Positions 41,619-50,029 of a DNA stretch of 64,000 nucleotides are shown here, in pieces. A model generated the notes under the pieces. The model made no database searches and was not told where the DNA came from. It was given only the letters and a program-made list of their open reading frames with translations. Made by a program: the position numbers and the translations under genes. The DNA is from Antribacter gilvus (GTDB lineage: Bacteria; Actinomycetota; Actinomycetes; Actinomycetales; Cellulomonadaceae). Location: NCBI RefSeq assembly GCF_003946865.1, contig NZ_QXTH01000007.1, forward strand, positions 124,001 to 188,000, read 5' to 3'. Position 1 is the stretch's first letter. Each line of letters begins with the position of its first letter.

Positions 41619-42947
41619 CTACGTGCGCGTCCGGCCCGAGACCGCCGTGTCCAGGCGCTCCTGGAGCGCATCCAGGTCGGGCGCCTGGCCCGAGTCGTAG
41701 GCGCGGTGCAGGAAGCCGTGGAACGCGTCGCTGAACCGCGACCAGTGCACGAGCGCCGGCCGGCGGTGCGCATCCTGGAGCGCGGCGAGGAGCGTCGCGG
41801 CCTGCGGGTCCGGCGTGGCGCCCACCCGGTCGTAGTACGGCTCCGGGCGTGCGGCCGCGAAGCCACCCCGCTCGCGCAGGATCTGCTGGCTGCGCTCCCC
41901 CGTGAGGAACTCCGCGAGCTCCTGCGCGGCGACGGGGTAGCGCGACCAGGCCGACACGGCCAGGCTCTGGCCGCCCAGGAGACCGCCGCCCGGCAGCGGC
42001 GCCACCGCCACGTCGAGGCCGGACACGCCCGAGAGGGTCCGGTGCGCGACCGGCCAGTGGCGCAGGAACGCCGTGCGGCCCGCGACGAACGCGTCGAGGG
42101 AGGCGCTCTCGTCGAAGGTCAGCGAGTCGCTGAGGACCGTGTCGTCGCTGAGCCGGTTCCCCAGCAGCTCCAGCACCCGCCGGGTGCGGCTGTCCTCGGC
42201 GACGCGGGGGTCGCCGTCGGCCGTGACGGGGCGCGCACCCGAGCCGAGGAGCAGCTCCAGCACGTGGACCGTGAACCCCTCGTAGTCCGCGAGCTGCAGG
42301 GCGATGCCGCCGGCGGCGAGGCCCAGCTCGCGCACGCCCCTGGCCACGTCCAGCAGGTCGTCCCAGGTCGTGATCGCAGCGGCCTGGTCGGCGAGCGGCA
42401 CGCCCGCCCGCTCCAGCAGGCTGGGACGGTAGTACAGCAGTCCCACGTCCGTGTTGAAGGGCAGGGCCCACAGCCGCCCGTCCCAGCGCCCCGCCTCGCG
42501 CGGGCCGACGACGAAGCCGTCCGTGTCGACGTCGTCCAGGGGCCGCAGGTAGCCGAGCGCCGCGAACTGCGGGATCCACGGGATGTCGAGGTTGTAGACG
42601 TCGTAGCGGGGGTCACGCTCCTGCGCCGCTGTGTGCAGCGTCGCCCAGGCGAGGTCGGCGTTGCCCGACAGCTCCACCATCTGCGCCGGCCGGTCCGGGT
42701 GCAGGGCGTTCCAGGTCTCGACCAGCAGCCGTCGCTGGTGGTTCGTGGTCTCGTCCCGCCCGCTGAGCACCGTCAGCCGTTCGCCCGCCGGGAGCTGTTC
42801 CGGCTCCCGCTCGCGCCCCGGCCACCACGGGCCCACGCCGATCGCGCCCGACCCGAGCACCCCGAGCACGGCACCGGCGCCGAGCCCCGCCGCGACCCCG
42901 AGGACGTCTCGCCGGGTGACGCCGCGCGTCTCATTCTTTGGGAGCAT
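41619..42947 (-). CDS. Tat-type extracellular solute-binding protein
   Basis: 442 residues. The twin-arginine start TRRDVLGVAAGLGAGAVLG (near residue 11) suggests Tat export and an uncleaved or lipid-free anchor. The rest matches family-1 (sugar-type) solute-binding proteins: NLDIPWIPQFAALGYLRPLD and PFNTDVGLLYYRPSLLERAG. No ABC permease or ATPase follows. Instead the gene is coupled by a 17-bp overlap to a membrane VWA-domain gene, so its role may be sensing or assembly rather than import (inference). Confidence 0.82.
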   Translation of the reverse strand: MLPKNETRGVTRRDVLGVAAGLGAGAVLGVLGSGAIGVGPWWPGREREPEQLPAGERLTVLSGRDETTNHQRRLLVETWNALHPDRPAQMVELSGNADLAWATLHTAAQERDPRYDVYNLDIPWIPQFAALGYLRPLDDVDTDGFVVGPREAGRWDGRLWALPFNTDVGLLYYRPSLLERAGVPLADQAAAITTWDDLLDVARGVRELGLAAGGIALQLADYEGFTVHVLELLLGSGARPVTADGDPRVAEDSRTRRVLELLGNRLSDDTVLSDSLTFDESASLDAFVAGRTAFLRHWPVAHRTLSGVSGLDVAVAPLPGGGLLGGQSLAVSAWSRYPVAAQELAEFLTGERSQQILRERGGFAAARPEPYYDRVGATPDPQAATLLAALQDAHRRPALVHWSRFSDAFHGFLHRAYDSGQAPDLDALQERLDTAVSGRTRT

Positions 42948-44970
42948 GACTGCCCCAGAGCTGGAGGTAGAAGGCGGTGAGCACGTCGTCGAGGTCGTCG
43001 AAGCCGGACGTGGCGCACTGGCCGCCGGTCACCGCCGCGACGTTGCCGAGGCCTGTCTCCTCGCAGCTCGTCCCACCCACCGCGACGACGTACGCCCGCG
43101 CGGCCGACCCGTCCGCACGTGCCTCCACGTCCGCGAGCGCGACCGGCAGGTCGGACTCGTCACGGCCGTCCGTCAGGACCACCATCGCGTACAGGGAGGC
43201 CGGGTCGGCGGCGGCGCGGGCGTCGAGCTCGGCCAGCCCGTCGACCACGGCGTCGTAGAGCGGCGTGTCCAGGACCGGGCCGGAGCCGTCGGGCGCGTGC
43301 TCCGCGAGGGCCGCGGCCACCTCGCCCTCGGTCCGGCCGGCACTGATCGACAGCTCGGTCACCGGGCTCGTGGCCGCCGAGCCGGAGAAGAAGGACAGGC
43401 CGAACCCGTCGCTCGGGCCGAGATAGTTGAACGCCTCCCGCACGCGCAGCGACGCGATGGCGAACCGGGTCGCCCCGCTCGCACCCACCTGCTCGCGCAT
43501 CGAGCCGGACGCGTCCACGAGGACGAGCACATGGGTGGGCCGGCGCGCCAGGCCGTAGGCGGTGAGGGCGTTCTCCAGCGTCTGCCAGGCAGGGGCCTCC
43601 AGATCGAGCTCCACGTTGTCGAGGACGCCGCGACTGGCGTCGAGCGGTGCCTGCACCGTCCCGTCGGCCCGGCGCAGGCCGAGACGTTCGGGCAGGGTCG
43701 CCTGGGCGTCGTCGGCCAGCCAGGCGAGGAGCGCGACGGACGCCCGGCGTCGCTCGGTCCGGACGTCCACGGCCTCGTCCGACGGCGGCGTGCCCGGCCA
43801 CCGCACCGTCGTCGCCTGGTACGTGACGGAGCCCGCGCCGTCCGGGTAGTACGCGATCAGGCCGTCGCCCGGGTCGGCGCCCGACGGGCAGGACCGTCCG
43901 AGGTTGTACGCCACCATGGCGCGCTCCGTCGTCAGCACGGCCGCGGGGGCGGAGCTGTCACCGCTGGCCTCCAGGAGCCGGCACATCAGTGCGCCGTCGC
44001 TGCTCACGGGCAGGCCGGTCGCCGCCAGCCCGAGGGCGACCCGCTGCTCCACGCGGCGGATCCCGTCCGGCTCGACGTCGTCGTAGATGGCCTCGGCCTG
44101 GCGCAGGGCGGTGAACGACGTGTCGGGAGCCGCCCGCACCACAGGGACGCCGGCGGCGGCGACGGCTTCGATCAGGTCGGCGGCCGGCACACCGGTGCGC
44201 TCGACCCCCGGCAGCGCGCGCGGGACCGCGAGGACCAGGGGCGTGCTGCCCACCGTGGCCTGCCGCCCGAACTCCGGCACGACGGGCGTCAGGTGCGGCG
44301 GCGTCGAGGCCTCGGCGCCGGGCTCGGCCGCGGGCTCGCCCGCGGTCGCTCCATCGGGCGCGGTCGCGCCCGCCTCGACGTCGTCCGACGCCTCGGCGAT
44401 GACCGCACCACCGGCCACCGCGCGCACCTGCGCCGCCGACTCGGTGATCCAGACGTCGGGCCGGGGGCCGACGTCGCGCAGCTGGTCCTCGCCCCAGCCG
44501 GCTGTCATGGCGGCGCGCGCGCCGTGCCAGTCGGTCTCGAAGGCCGTGACGTGCGCCCGGGGGCAGCCGGTGTCGTCCACGTAGTCGTCCGCGAAGTCGT
44601 TGACGAGAGCCGCCAGCTCGGCGTGCCCGTCCTGGGGCATGAGCACCGTCAGCTCGACTGCGGCCGGGCAGCGGTCGGGCAGGAGCGCGTCCCGGACCAG
44701 GAGGAAGCCGACCACGCCGAGGCCCACCGCCGACATCGCGACGACGACGACCTGCGCCCAGCGAGGCATCCGAGGCATGCCCAGAGCGCGGATCGCCGCC
44801 CAGGTCCCGGCCAGGACGAAGGCCGCGGCGCCGATGACGAGGATCTGCTTGGCGCGGCCGTCGAACAGCTCTGCCAGGAGGCTGGCCACCGTACCGATCG
44901 CCATGATCACGGCGGCGGCGGCCGCGAACCGGACGGGACTGTCACCCGGGAGGGCTTTGCGCTGTGCCAT
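42931..44970 (-). CDS. Membrane protein with solute-binding-like and VWA domains
   Basis: 679 residues. Three hydrophobic segments at the N-terminus (about 13-35, 43-62, 70-92) precede a long extracytoplasmic part whose first half resembles a solute-binding fold (VELTVLMPQDGHAELAALVNDF, then DVWITES). The C-terminal half is a von Willebrand A domain with the MIDAS motif DASGS near residue 485 and TDGRDE near 590. VWA domains bind protein ligands through a metal ion. ATG follows GGAGGG. The downstream gene encodes a separate solute-binding protein, making an unusual pair. Confidence 0.8.
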   Translation of the reverse strand: MAQRKALPGDSPVRFAAAAAVIMAIGTVASLLAELFDGRAKQILVIGAAAFVLAGTWAAIRALGMPRMPRWAQVVVVAMSAVGLGVVGFLLVRDALLPDRCPAAVELTVLMPQDGHAELAALVNDFADDYVDDTGCPRAHVTAFETDWHGARAAMTAGWGEDQLRDVGPRPDVWITESAAQVRAVAGGAVIAEASDDVEAGATAPDGATAGEPAAEPGAEASTPPHLTPVVPEFGRQATVGSTPLVLAVPRALPGVERTGVPAADLIEAVAAAGVPVVRAAPDTSFTALRQAEAIYDDVEPDGIRRVEQRVALGLAATGLPVSSDGALMCRLLEASGDSSAPAAVLTTERAMVAYNLGRSCPSGADPGDGLIAYYPDGAGSVTYQATTVRWPGTPPSDEAVDVRTERRRASVALLAWLADDAQATLPERLGLRRADGTVQAPLDASRGVLDNVELDLEAPAWQTLENALTAYGLARRPTHVLVLVDASGSMREQVGASGATRFAIASLRVREAFNYLGPSDGFGLSFFSGSAATSPVTELSISAGRTEGEVAAALAEHAPDGSGPVLDTPLYDAVVDGLAELDARAAADPASLYAMVVLTDGRDESDLPVALADVEARADGSAARAYVVAVGGTSCEETGLGNVAAVTGGQCATSGFDDLDDVLTAFYLQLWGSHAPKE

Positions 44971-45104
44971 TGTCGCCCTCCGAGGTCAGCGGTGACCGGA
45001 TGAGGAATCAGCGCGACTCTAGCCGAGAGGTGACACACTCCACAAAAGCCCCCTAACGCCCACCGTAGGGCGGGCCGCCGCGGCCCGGTCACCGCGGCCC
45101 CGGG

Positions 45105-45656
45105 TCACCGCAGGCTCGCCACCACCATCGCCACGACCCCCTCGAAGCTGGCGTCGACGTCCTCCGCCATCGCGAACCCTCCCGCGGCCTCCAGGGAGGC
45201 GAACCCGTGCACGACGGCGCGGGCGCGGCGCATGGCGTGGACCGCCTCGGCGCCGGACAGCCCGTAGCCGGCCAGCACCGCCGCGAAGACGTCCAGCACG
45301 CGCTTCCCTGCCGCCTCCAGGACCGGGTCCGTGAGCGGGGCGAGCGGCACGAACGCGTACCGGTGCGGGTGGTCGAGGACGTACCGCCGCCAGCCGTGCA
45401 GCAGGGCGGAGACCGCGTCGTCCCCCGAGCGGCCCAGCCCCGCGGCGGTGACGACGTCACCCAGCTCCTCCAGGAACCGGAGGGACACGAGGGTGCGCAG
45501 CTCCCCCAGCCCGCCCACGTGCTTGTACAGCGAGGGGGTCGCCACCCCCGTCCGAGCGGCCACGGCGGCGAGCGTGAGCGCCGCCGGGCCGTCGGCGTCC
45601 ACGACGGCGACCGCGGCGTCGACCACAGCCCGCGGCGACAGGCCCGCCCTAGCCAC
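45105..45656 (-). CDS. TetR-family regulator with WHG-type C-terminal domain
   Basis: 183 residues. The HTH is ALTLAAVAARTGVATPSLYKHVGGLGELR (about 26-54), with a short C-terminal domain containing HGFASLEAAGGF, as in the TetR_C_33/WHG group. The start is GTG at 45656, within the last codons of the hydrolase gene (8-bp overlap). It is thus in an operon with the hydrolase behind a perfect 27-bp palindrome, which it probably binds to repress itself and the hydrolase. Confidence 0.87.
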   Translation of the reverse strand: MARAGLSPRAVVDAAVAVVDADGPAALTLAAVAARTGVATPSLYKHVGGLGELRTLVSLRFLEELGDVVTAAGLGRSGDDAVSALLHGWRRYVLDHPHRYAFVPLAPLTDPVLEAAGKRVLDVFAAVLAGYGLSGAEAVHAMRRARAVVHGFASLEAAGGFAMAEDVDASFEGVVAMVVASLR

Positions 45657-46473
45657 GGGCCCGGCTCCGCGCCTCGGCCGCGAACCGCGCGATCGCCGGG
45701 TTCACCCGGTCCGGGATCTCGAGGAACGGGTAGTGGCCGGCCTCGTCGACCAGGAGCAGCTCGGCCGTGGTGGCCGTGAAGGAGCCGACGGCGGCCCGCG
45801 CCTCGGCGGGCGCGTCCGGGAAGTCGGGGTCGAGGGTGCCCATGACGACGAGGACCGGGCAGGCCACCTCGGCCGCGGGGCCGTCCGCCCACCAGACGGA
45901 GGTGGGGTCGAGCACCGCGCCGACGGCGTGCAGCCGGCCGGGCTCACGGAGCTGGGCCAGGAGGCGGGCCGTGTCGTCGGCGTGGTCGGCGGGCGTCCCC
46001 GCCTTGAACAGGCTGCGGTAGAAGGCTCCCCACAGGGTGACGTTGTGCGTCACCGCCCAGAGCGCCAGCCGCAGCACGGGGTTCAGCGCGCGCTGCACGG
46101 TCGTCGCGCCCACGAGCACGATCCCGGCCACGTCCTGCGGAGCGCGCGCCGCCGCGAACGTCACGGCAGCGCTGCCGACGGAGCTGCCGACGAGCACGGC
46201 CGGACCGCCGTCGAGGTGGCGCACGAGCGCGAGGACGTCGTCGGCCACCTGCTCGGCGTCGTAGGCCGGCCAGACCGCCGTGGACTCGCCGTGCCCCCGC
46301 ACATCGAGGCTCGCGACCCGGAAGCCCGCGTCGACCAGCGCCGGCGCGAGCAGGCGGAAAGCCTTCCGGTTGGCCCCCATGCCGTGCACGGTCACCGCGA
46401 GCGGCGCGCCGTCGGGGCCGGTCAGGTCGTAGGCGAGGCGGCCGTCCGGCCGGTCGAGGTGGTGAGTTGTCAT
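45649..46473 (-). CDS. Alpha/beta-fold hydrolase
   Basis: 274 residues. Oxyanion HGMG near 30-33, nucleophile elbow GSSVGS with Ser98, acid Asp in GTLDPDF near 219 and catalytic His in EAGHYPF near 248. It resembles ester or lactone hydrolases such as 3-oxoadipate enol-lactonase-like proteins, but the substrate is unknown. The ATG lies three bases after the operator and no ribosome site is visible, so the transcript may be leaderless. Confidence 0.87.
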   Translation of the reverse strand: MTTHHLDRPDGRLAYDLTGPDGAPLAVTVHGMGANRKAFRLLAPALVDAGFRVASLDVRGHGESTAVWPAYDAEQVADDVLALVRHLDGGPAVLVGSSVGSAAVTFAAARAPQDVAGIVLVGATTVQRALNPVLRLALWAVTHNVTLWGAFYRSLFKAGTPADHADDTARLLAQLREPGRLHAVGAVLDPTSVWWADGPAAEVACPVLVVMGTLDPDFPDAPAEARAAVGSFTATTAELLLVDEAGHYPFLEIPDRVNPAIARFAAEARSRARG

Positions 46474-46476
46474 AGC

Positions 46477-46503
46477 CCGTAGGCTAATAGCATTAGCCTA
46501 CGG
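46477..46503. promoter_or_regulatory. Perfect palindromic TetR operator
   Basis: 12-bp perfect arms around AGC; the inner part is GTAGGCTAAT-AGC-ATTAGCCTAC. It lies 3 bp from the hydrolase start, so a bound repressor would cover the -10 region and transcription start. Confidence 0.9.
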
Positions 46504-46556
46504 AGCGCAAGAGGCCCGGGGCGGTCGCCCACCCCGGGCCGCGTCGCTCCCTGCCG

Positions 46557-47567
46557 TCAGATCTCGGAGCGGCCCTTGCGCCAGTAGCCCATGAACGCGA
46601 CCGCCTTGCGGTCCACGCCGCGCTCGGACACCAGGAACCGGCGGAGCGTCTTGATCATCCCCGCCTCACCGGCGAACCACGCGTAGAGCACGGTGTCCTG
46701 CACCAGCGGAGCACCGGTCATGTCGACGGGCACCTCCCACAGGATGCCGTTGTCGATGTCCACGTCCTCCGGCTCGCCCGACAGGTCGATGCCGGCGGCC
46801 GTGAGCGTCACCGGCGCCGACACGGTGGTCGTCGCCGACGGACGGACGCCCATCGCGAGGAGCCGGTCCGCCGCGGCCTGCACGGCCGGGACGAGCACGT
46901 CGCCGTGGTCGCGGCCGTCACGAGCCAGCCAGTGCACGCGGACACCCGCGGGGGCGCCGAGGTCCCAGCCGTCCTCGGGGTGCGGCACCTCGAGGAAGAC
47001 CTCGCCCACCGCGTCGTCGGGCAGCGACTCGCAGATCGCGGCGATCGCCGGCACAGCGGTCTCGTCGCCCGCGAGGAGCAGTGCGTGGCTGCGCGACGGC
47101 GGCGCGAACTCCACGCCGCCGTGCGTGCCGTCCGTGTACGCGGCGTTGGGGCCCATGATGACGAGCGGCGCGCCCGGCTCGGCGCAGAGCGCCCAGCGCG
47201 AGGCCGGGCCGGAGTCTCCGTGGAGGACCATGTCGACGTCGACCTCGCGGCGGTCGTTGCGCACCGTGCGGACGGTGTAGGTGCGGAGCGGGTTGCGACG
47301 CTCGTCGGGCAGCGCCCGCCAGGCGGAGTACCAGTCCGGGTCGTCACGGCGCAGGTCGGCCCAGCCGCTGCCGCACGGGGCGGGCAGCAGCAGCTTGATG
47401 CGCTGGTCGCGGCCGTTGTCCGCGAACTGGTCGAGGTCCGCGCCGGTGAAGGTGATGCGCACGAACGACGGGCAGAGCCGCGTCACGCGCGTCACCTCGA
47501 CGTCGAACATGCGCCACGGCTGAGCGGTGGTCTGGGCAGCCTGGTCGCTGCCCGCCTGAGTCGTCAC
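46557..47567 (-). CDS. Siderophore-interacting protein (FAD-dependent ferric reductase)
   Basis: 336 residues of the ViuB/SIP family. RTYTVRTVR binds FAD (near residues 95-103), and the C-terminal NAD(P)H-side domain has [17 protein letters not shown] near 175 and [18 protein letters not shown] near 300. It releases iron from imported ferric siderophores by reduction in the cytoplasm. The GTG start is directly adjacent to an IdeR/DtxR box, so it should be induced by iron limitation. Confidence 0.92.
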   Translation of the reverse strand: MTTQAGSDQAAQTTAQPWRMFDVEVTRVTRLCPSFVRITFTGADLDQFADNGRDQRIKLLLPAPCGSGWADLRRDDPDWYSAWRALPDERRNPLRTYTVRTVRNDRREVDVDMVLHGDSGPASRWALCAEPGAPLVIMGPNAAYTDGTHGGVEFAPPSRSHALLLAGDETAVPAIAAICESLPDDAVGEVFLEVPHPEDGWDLGAPAGVRVHWLARDGRDHGDVLVPAVQAAADRLLAMGVRPSATTTVSAPVTLTAAGIDLSGEPEDVDIDNGILWEVPVDMTGAPLVQDTVLYAWFAGEAGMIKTLRRFLVSERGVDRKAVAFMGYWRKGRSEI

Positions 47568-47586
47568 GCTGGTGAGCCTAACCTAA
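47568..47586 (-). promoter_or_regulatory. IdeR/DtxR-type iron box
   Basis: On the minus strand: TTAGGTTAGGCTCACCAGC, matching 15 of 19 positions of the consensus TTAGGTTAGGCTAACCTAA. It abuts the GTG of the siderophore reductase. A -35-like TTGCGA lies upstream, and TAGGCT within the box sits where the -10 of a leaderless transcript would be. Confidence 0.85.
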
Positions 47587-47696
47587 CTTTGGGGGACCTT
47601 CGCAACGCTTCGACGGAGTGGGACAGGTCACAATGGGCGGGTGAAACCAGCCGTTTTCGGTGATTCGAGGCTATTCGGGGGATTACGTTTCCGCAC

Positions 47697-48029
47697 GTGA
47701 GCACCCTCGAGCGCATCGACACCGCCCTGGCGCGCGCCGTCCGTAGCGACCTGCACCTCGTCACCGACCTGGCCGAGGTGCCGCACTTCCGGTTCGGTGA
47801 CGACGACCTCGAAGCGGTCGCGACCGACTTCGCCCAGCAGCCGGACGAGACGCTCTCCGCGCTCGACGCACGCCTCGCCCACCACCTCGCCACGGCCGAC
47901 ACCGCCGAGGACGACGACGTCGCGGAGGCCGCCCTGGTCAGCGCGCAGGCCGCCCTCCGCCTGCGCGGGCAGCTGACGGGCGACGAGCCCGCCGACCACG
48001 CGGCGGACCGGAGCACCGCGGCCGCCTGA
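47697..48029 (+). CDS. Small acidic protein of unknown function
   Basis: 110 residues, acidic and helical (LARAVRSDLHLVTDLAEVPHF, then many Asp/Glu), ending in an Ala-rich tail. Not recognised. The start is GTG at 47697 with a weak GGGGGA about 12 bases upstream. It is divergent from the iron-regulated reductase and convergent with the GntR gene. Confidence 0.5.
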   Translation: MSTLERIDTALARAVRSDLHLVTDLAEVPHFRFGDDDLEAVATDFAQQPDETLSALDARLAHHLATADTAEDDDVAEAALVSAQAALRLRGQLTGDEPADHAADRSTAAA

Positions 48030-48057
48030 GCGGGGGCACCCCCGACAGGAGCCGGGC

Positions 48058-48717
48058 TCAGTGGCGGGATGCCGCCTGCTCGGCACGCAGCCGGCGTGCG
48101 GCGTCGCGGCTGGTCCGCAGGTGCTCGACGGCGAGTCGTGCCGCCTCCTGACCGTCGCCTGCGCGGATCGCGCCCAGGAGTCCGAGGTGCTCGTCGACCA
48201 TCTCCTGCAGATCGAGGTGCTGCCCGAGGAGCCAGCGCAGCCGGCTCGCGGTGATCGCACCGATCTCGTCCAGGAGCGGGCTCGCGGCCGTGGCCGCGAC
48301 GAGCTCGTGGAAGTCGGCGCCGGCCCGGTGTGCGGCCGTCGGGTCCTGGGCGCGAGCCGCCTGCGCCTCGCGGTCCAGGACAGCCTCGAGCTCGGTGAGC
48401 CGCTCAGGGCTGCGACGTTCGGCGGCGAGGCGGAACGTGAGCGTCTCGATCGCGGAACGGACCTCGATCAGGTCGTCGACGTCGGCGTCCGTGAAGGTGC
48501 GCACCACGGCCCAGGTCCGGGGACGGGGGGTCACGAGACCCTCGGCGACGAGCATCCTGAGCGCCTCGCGCACGGGGACGCGACTCACCCCGAGCTCGGT
48601 CGCGAGGTCGCGTTCGACGAGCCTGTCCCCCGGGGCTCGCTCCCCCTCGATGATCTGCTCGCGAACGATCCGGGCGACCCTGTCCGCCTCGGGCTCGAAC
48701 GACTGCTCTGAGGTCAT
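48058..48717 (-). CDS. GntR-family (FCD) transcriptional regulator
   Basis: 219 residues. The winged helix is REQIIEGERAPGDRLVERDLATELGVSRVPVREALRMLVAEGLV (about 19-62). The FCD ligand domain is helical with His residues likely to bind metal (FHELV near 140, EHL near 185 and 208). It starts at ATG 48717 after GGGAGG. It is divergent from the amidohydrolase gene, with a palindrome between them. Confidence 0.9.
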   Translation of the reverse strand: MTSEQSFEPEADRVARIVREQIIEGERAPGDRLVERDLATELGVSRVPVREALRMLVAEGLVTPRPRTWAVVRTFTDADVDDLIEVRSAIETLTFRLAAERRSPERLTELEAVLDREAQAARAQDPTAAHRAGADFHELVAATAASPLLDEIGAITASRLRWLLGQHLDLQEMVDEHLGLLGAIRAGDGQEAARLAVEHLRTSRDAARRLRAEQAASRH

Positions 48718-48746
48718 GGCGACATCCTCCCGCCAAGTGTTGATCG

Positions 48747-48764
48747 CAAATGGTATACCGTTTG
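48747..48764. promoter_or_regulatory. GntR/FCD-type operator
   Basis: CAAATGGTATACCGTTTG, an 18-bp palindrome with one mismatched pair around GGTATACC, centred between the divergent GntR and amidohydrolase genes (30 bp from each start). FCD-type GntR proteins typically bind such TGGTATACCA-like sites. Confidence 0.85.
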
Positions 48765-48793
48765 ACGATCCCAGCCCGAGGAAGGAACTCCCC

Positions 48794-50029
48794 ATGAACC
48801 CGCTCCCGAGCGCGCCCCAGGTGGTCTCCGTGCTGCGCAACGTCCGCCCGTGGGGCGGTCCGGCCGTCGATCTCCACGTCGCGGACGGACGCATCAGTCA
48901 GGTGACACCTTCTGACTCGACCGGCGCGGCGCCGTCGGGCCATGTCGGCCTCGCCGCGGGCGAGGTCGACGGGCGCGGGCTGCTGGCCCTGCCGGGGTTC
49001 GTCAACGCGCACGCGCACGTCGACAAGAGCTGGTGGGGCAAGCCGTGGGTGAGCTACGGCGGCGAAGCCACCACGCAGGGGCGCATCGCGCACGAGCGCG
49101 CGCACCGCGACGAGCTCGGCATCCCCGGGGTCGACGTGACGACGACGGTGCTGCGGGAGCTCCTCCGCCACGGCACCACGGCCGTCCGCACCCACGTGGA
49201 CGTCGACCTGGGGCTCGGCCTGCGCGGGATCGACGTCGTCCGCGAGTCGCTCGCCGCGCTCGGCGGCGCGGTCGAGGCCCAGATCGTCGCGTTCCCACAG
49301 GACGGCGTCCTGCGCCGGCCGGGCGTGCTCGAGCTGCTCGACGACGCCGCCGCCGCGGGGGCCGAGCACATCGGCGGGCTCGACCCCGCCTCCATCGACC
49401 GCGACCCCGTGGGCCAGCTCGACGGGCTGTTCGAGATCGCCGAGCGTCGCGGTGTCGGGATCGACGTCCACCTGCACGACGGCGGCGAGCTCGGCGCCTT
49501 CCAGATCGAGCTCATGATCGAGCGCACGGTCCGTGCCGGCCTCCAGGGCCGGGTGAACGTGGCGCACGGGTTCGCCGTCGGTCAGCTGCCCGCGCACCGG
49601 ACGGCCGACCTGGTCTCCGCGATGGGCGAGGCCGGGATCAGCATGACGACGGTCGCCCCGATCGGCGCGACGCCACTGCCCCTGGACCTGCTGCGCGAGC
49701 ACGGGGTGCGCGTGGGGCTGGGCACCGACGGCATCCGCGACCTGTGGTCGCCCTACGGCACCGGCGACCTGCTCGCGCTCACCACCCGCCTGGCGCAGCT
49801 CGCACGCTTCCGCCATGACGAGGACCTCGTGCGCACGGCCCGGATCGCGACGAGCGACGCGGCGGCCTTCGTCGGGCGCACCGACCACGACCTCGTCGTC
49901 GGCGCCCGCGCGGACATCGTGCTGCTGGACGCGGAGAACCCCGAGGACGCGGTCGTCCGCGCGCCGGCCCGTGAGCTCGTCGTGGCCGGGGGGCGGGTCG
50001 TGGTGCGCGGGGGCGAGGTCCTGGTCTAG
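48794..50029 (+). CDS. Amidohydrolase, cytosine deaminase-like
   Basis: 411 residues of the metal-dependent amidohydrolase superfamily. The HxH metal motif is NAHAHVDKSW (His73, His75), a further His lies in VDVHLHDGGE, AHGFAVGQ follows, and the catalytic Asp is in GTDGIRD near 310. The closest recognisable relatives are CodA-type deaminases and N-isopropylammelide amidohydrolases acting on cyclic N-containing compounds. The local GntR and operator suggest substrate induction. Its stop TAG overlaps the stop of the opposite gene. Confidence 0.85.
   Translation: MNPLPSAPQVVSVLRNVRPWGGPAVDLHVADGRISQVTPSDSTGAAPSGHVGLAAGEVDGRGLLALPGFVNAHAHVDKSWWGKPWVSYGGEATTQGRIAHERAHRDELGIPGVDVTTTVLRELLRHGTTAVRTHVDVDLGLGLRGIDVVRESLAALGGAVEAQIVAFPQDGVLRRPGVLELLDDAAAAGAEHIGGLDPASIDRDPVGQLDGLFEIAERRGVGIDVHLHDGGELGAFQIELMIERTVRAGLQGRVNVAHGFAVGQLPAHRTADLVSAMGEAGISMTTVAPIGATPLPLDLLREHGVRVGLGTDGIRDLWSPYGTGDLLALTTRLAQLARFRHDEDLVRTARIATSDAAAFVGRTDHDLVVGARADIVLLDAENPEDAVVRAPARELVVAGGRVVVRGGEVLV

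Noticed and set aside
48031-48044. Terminator hairpin CGGGGG-CA-CCCCCG between convergent genes
   Set aside because: The loop would be only two bases, so it cannot form a stable RNA hairpin as written; the stem would have to open.
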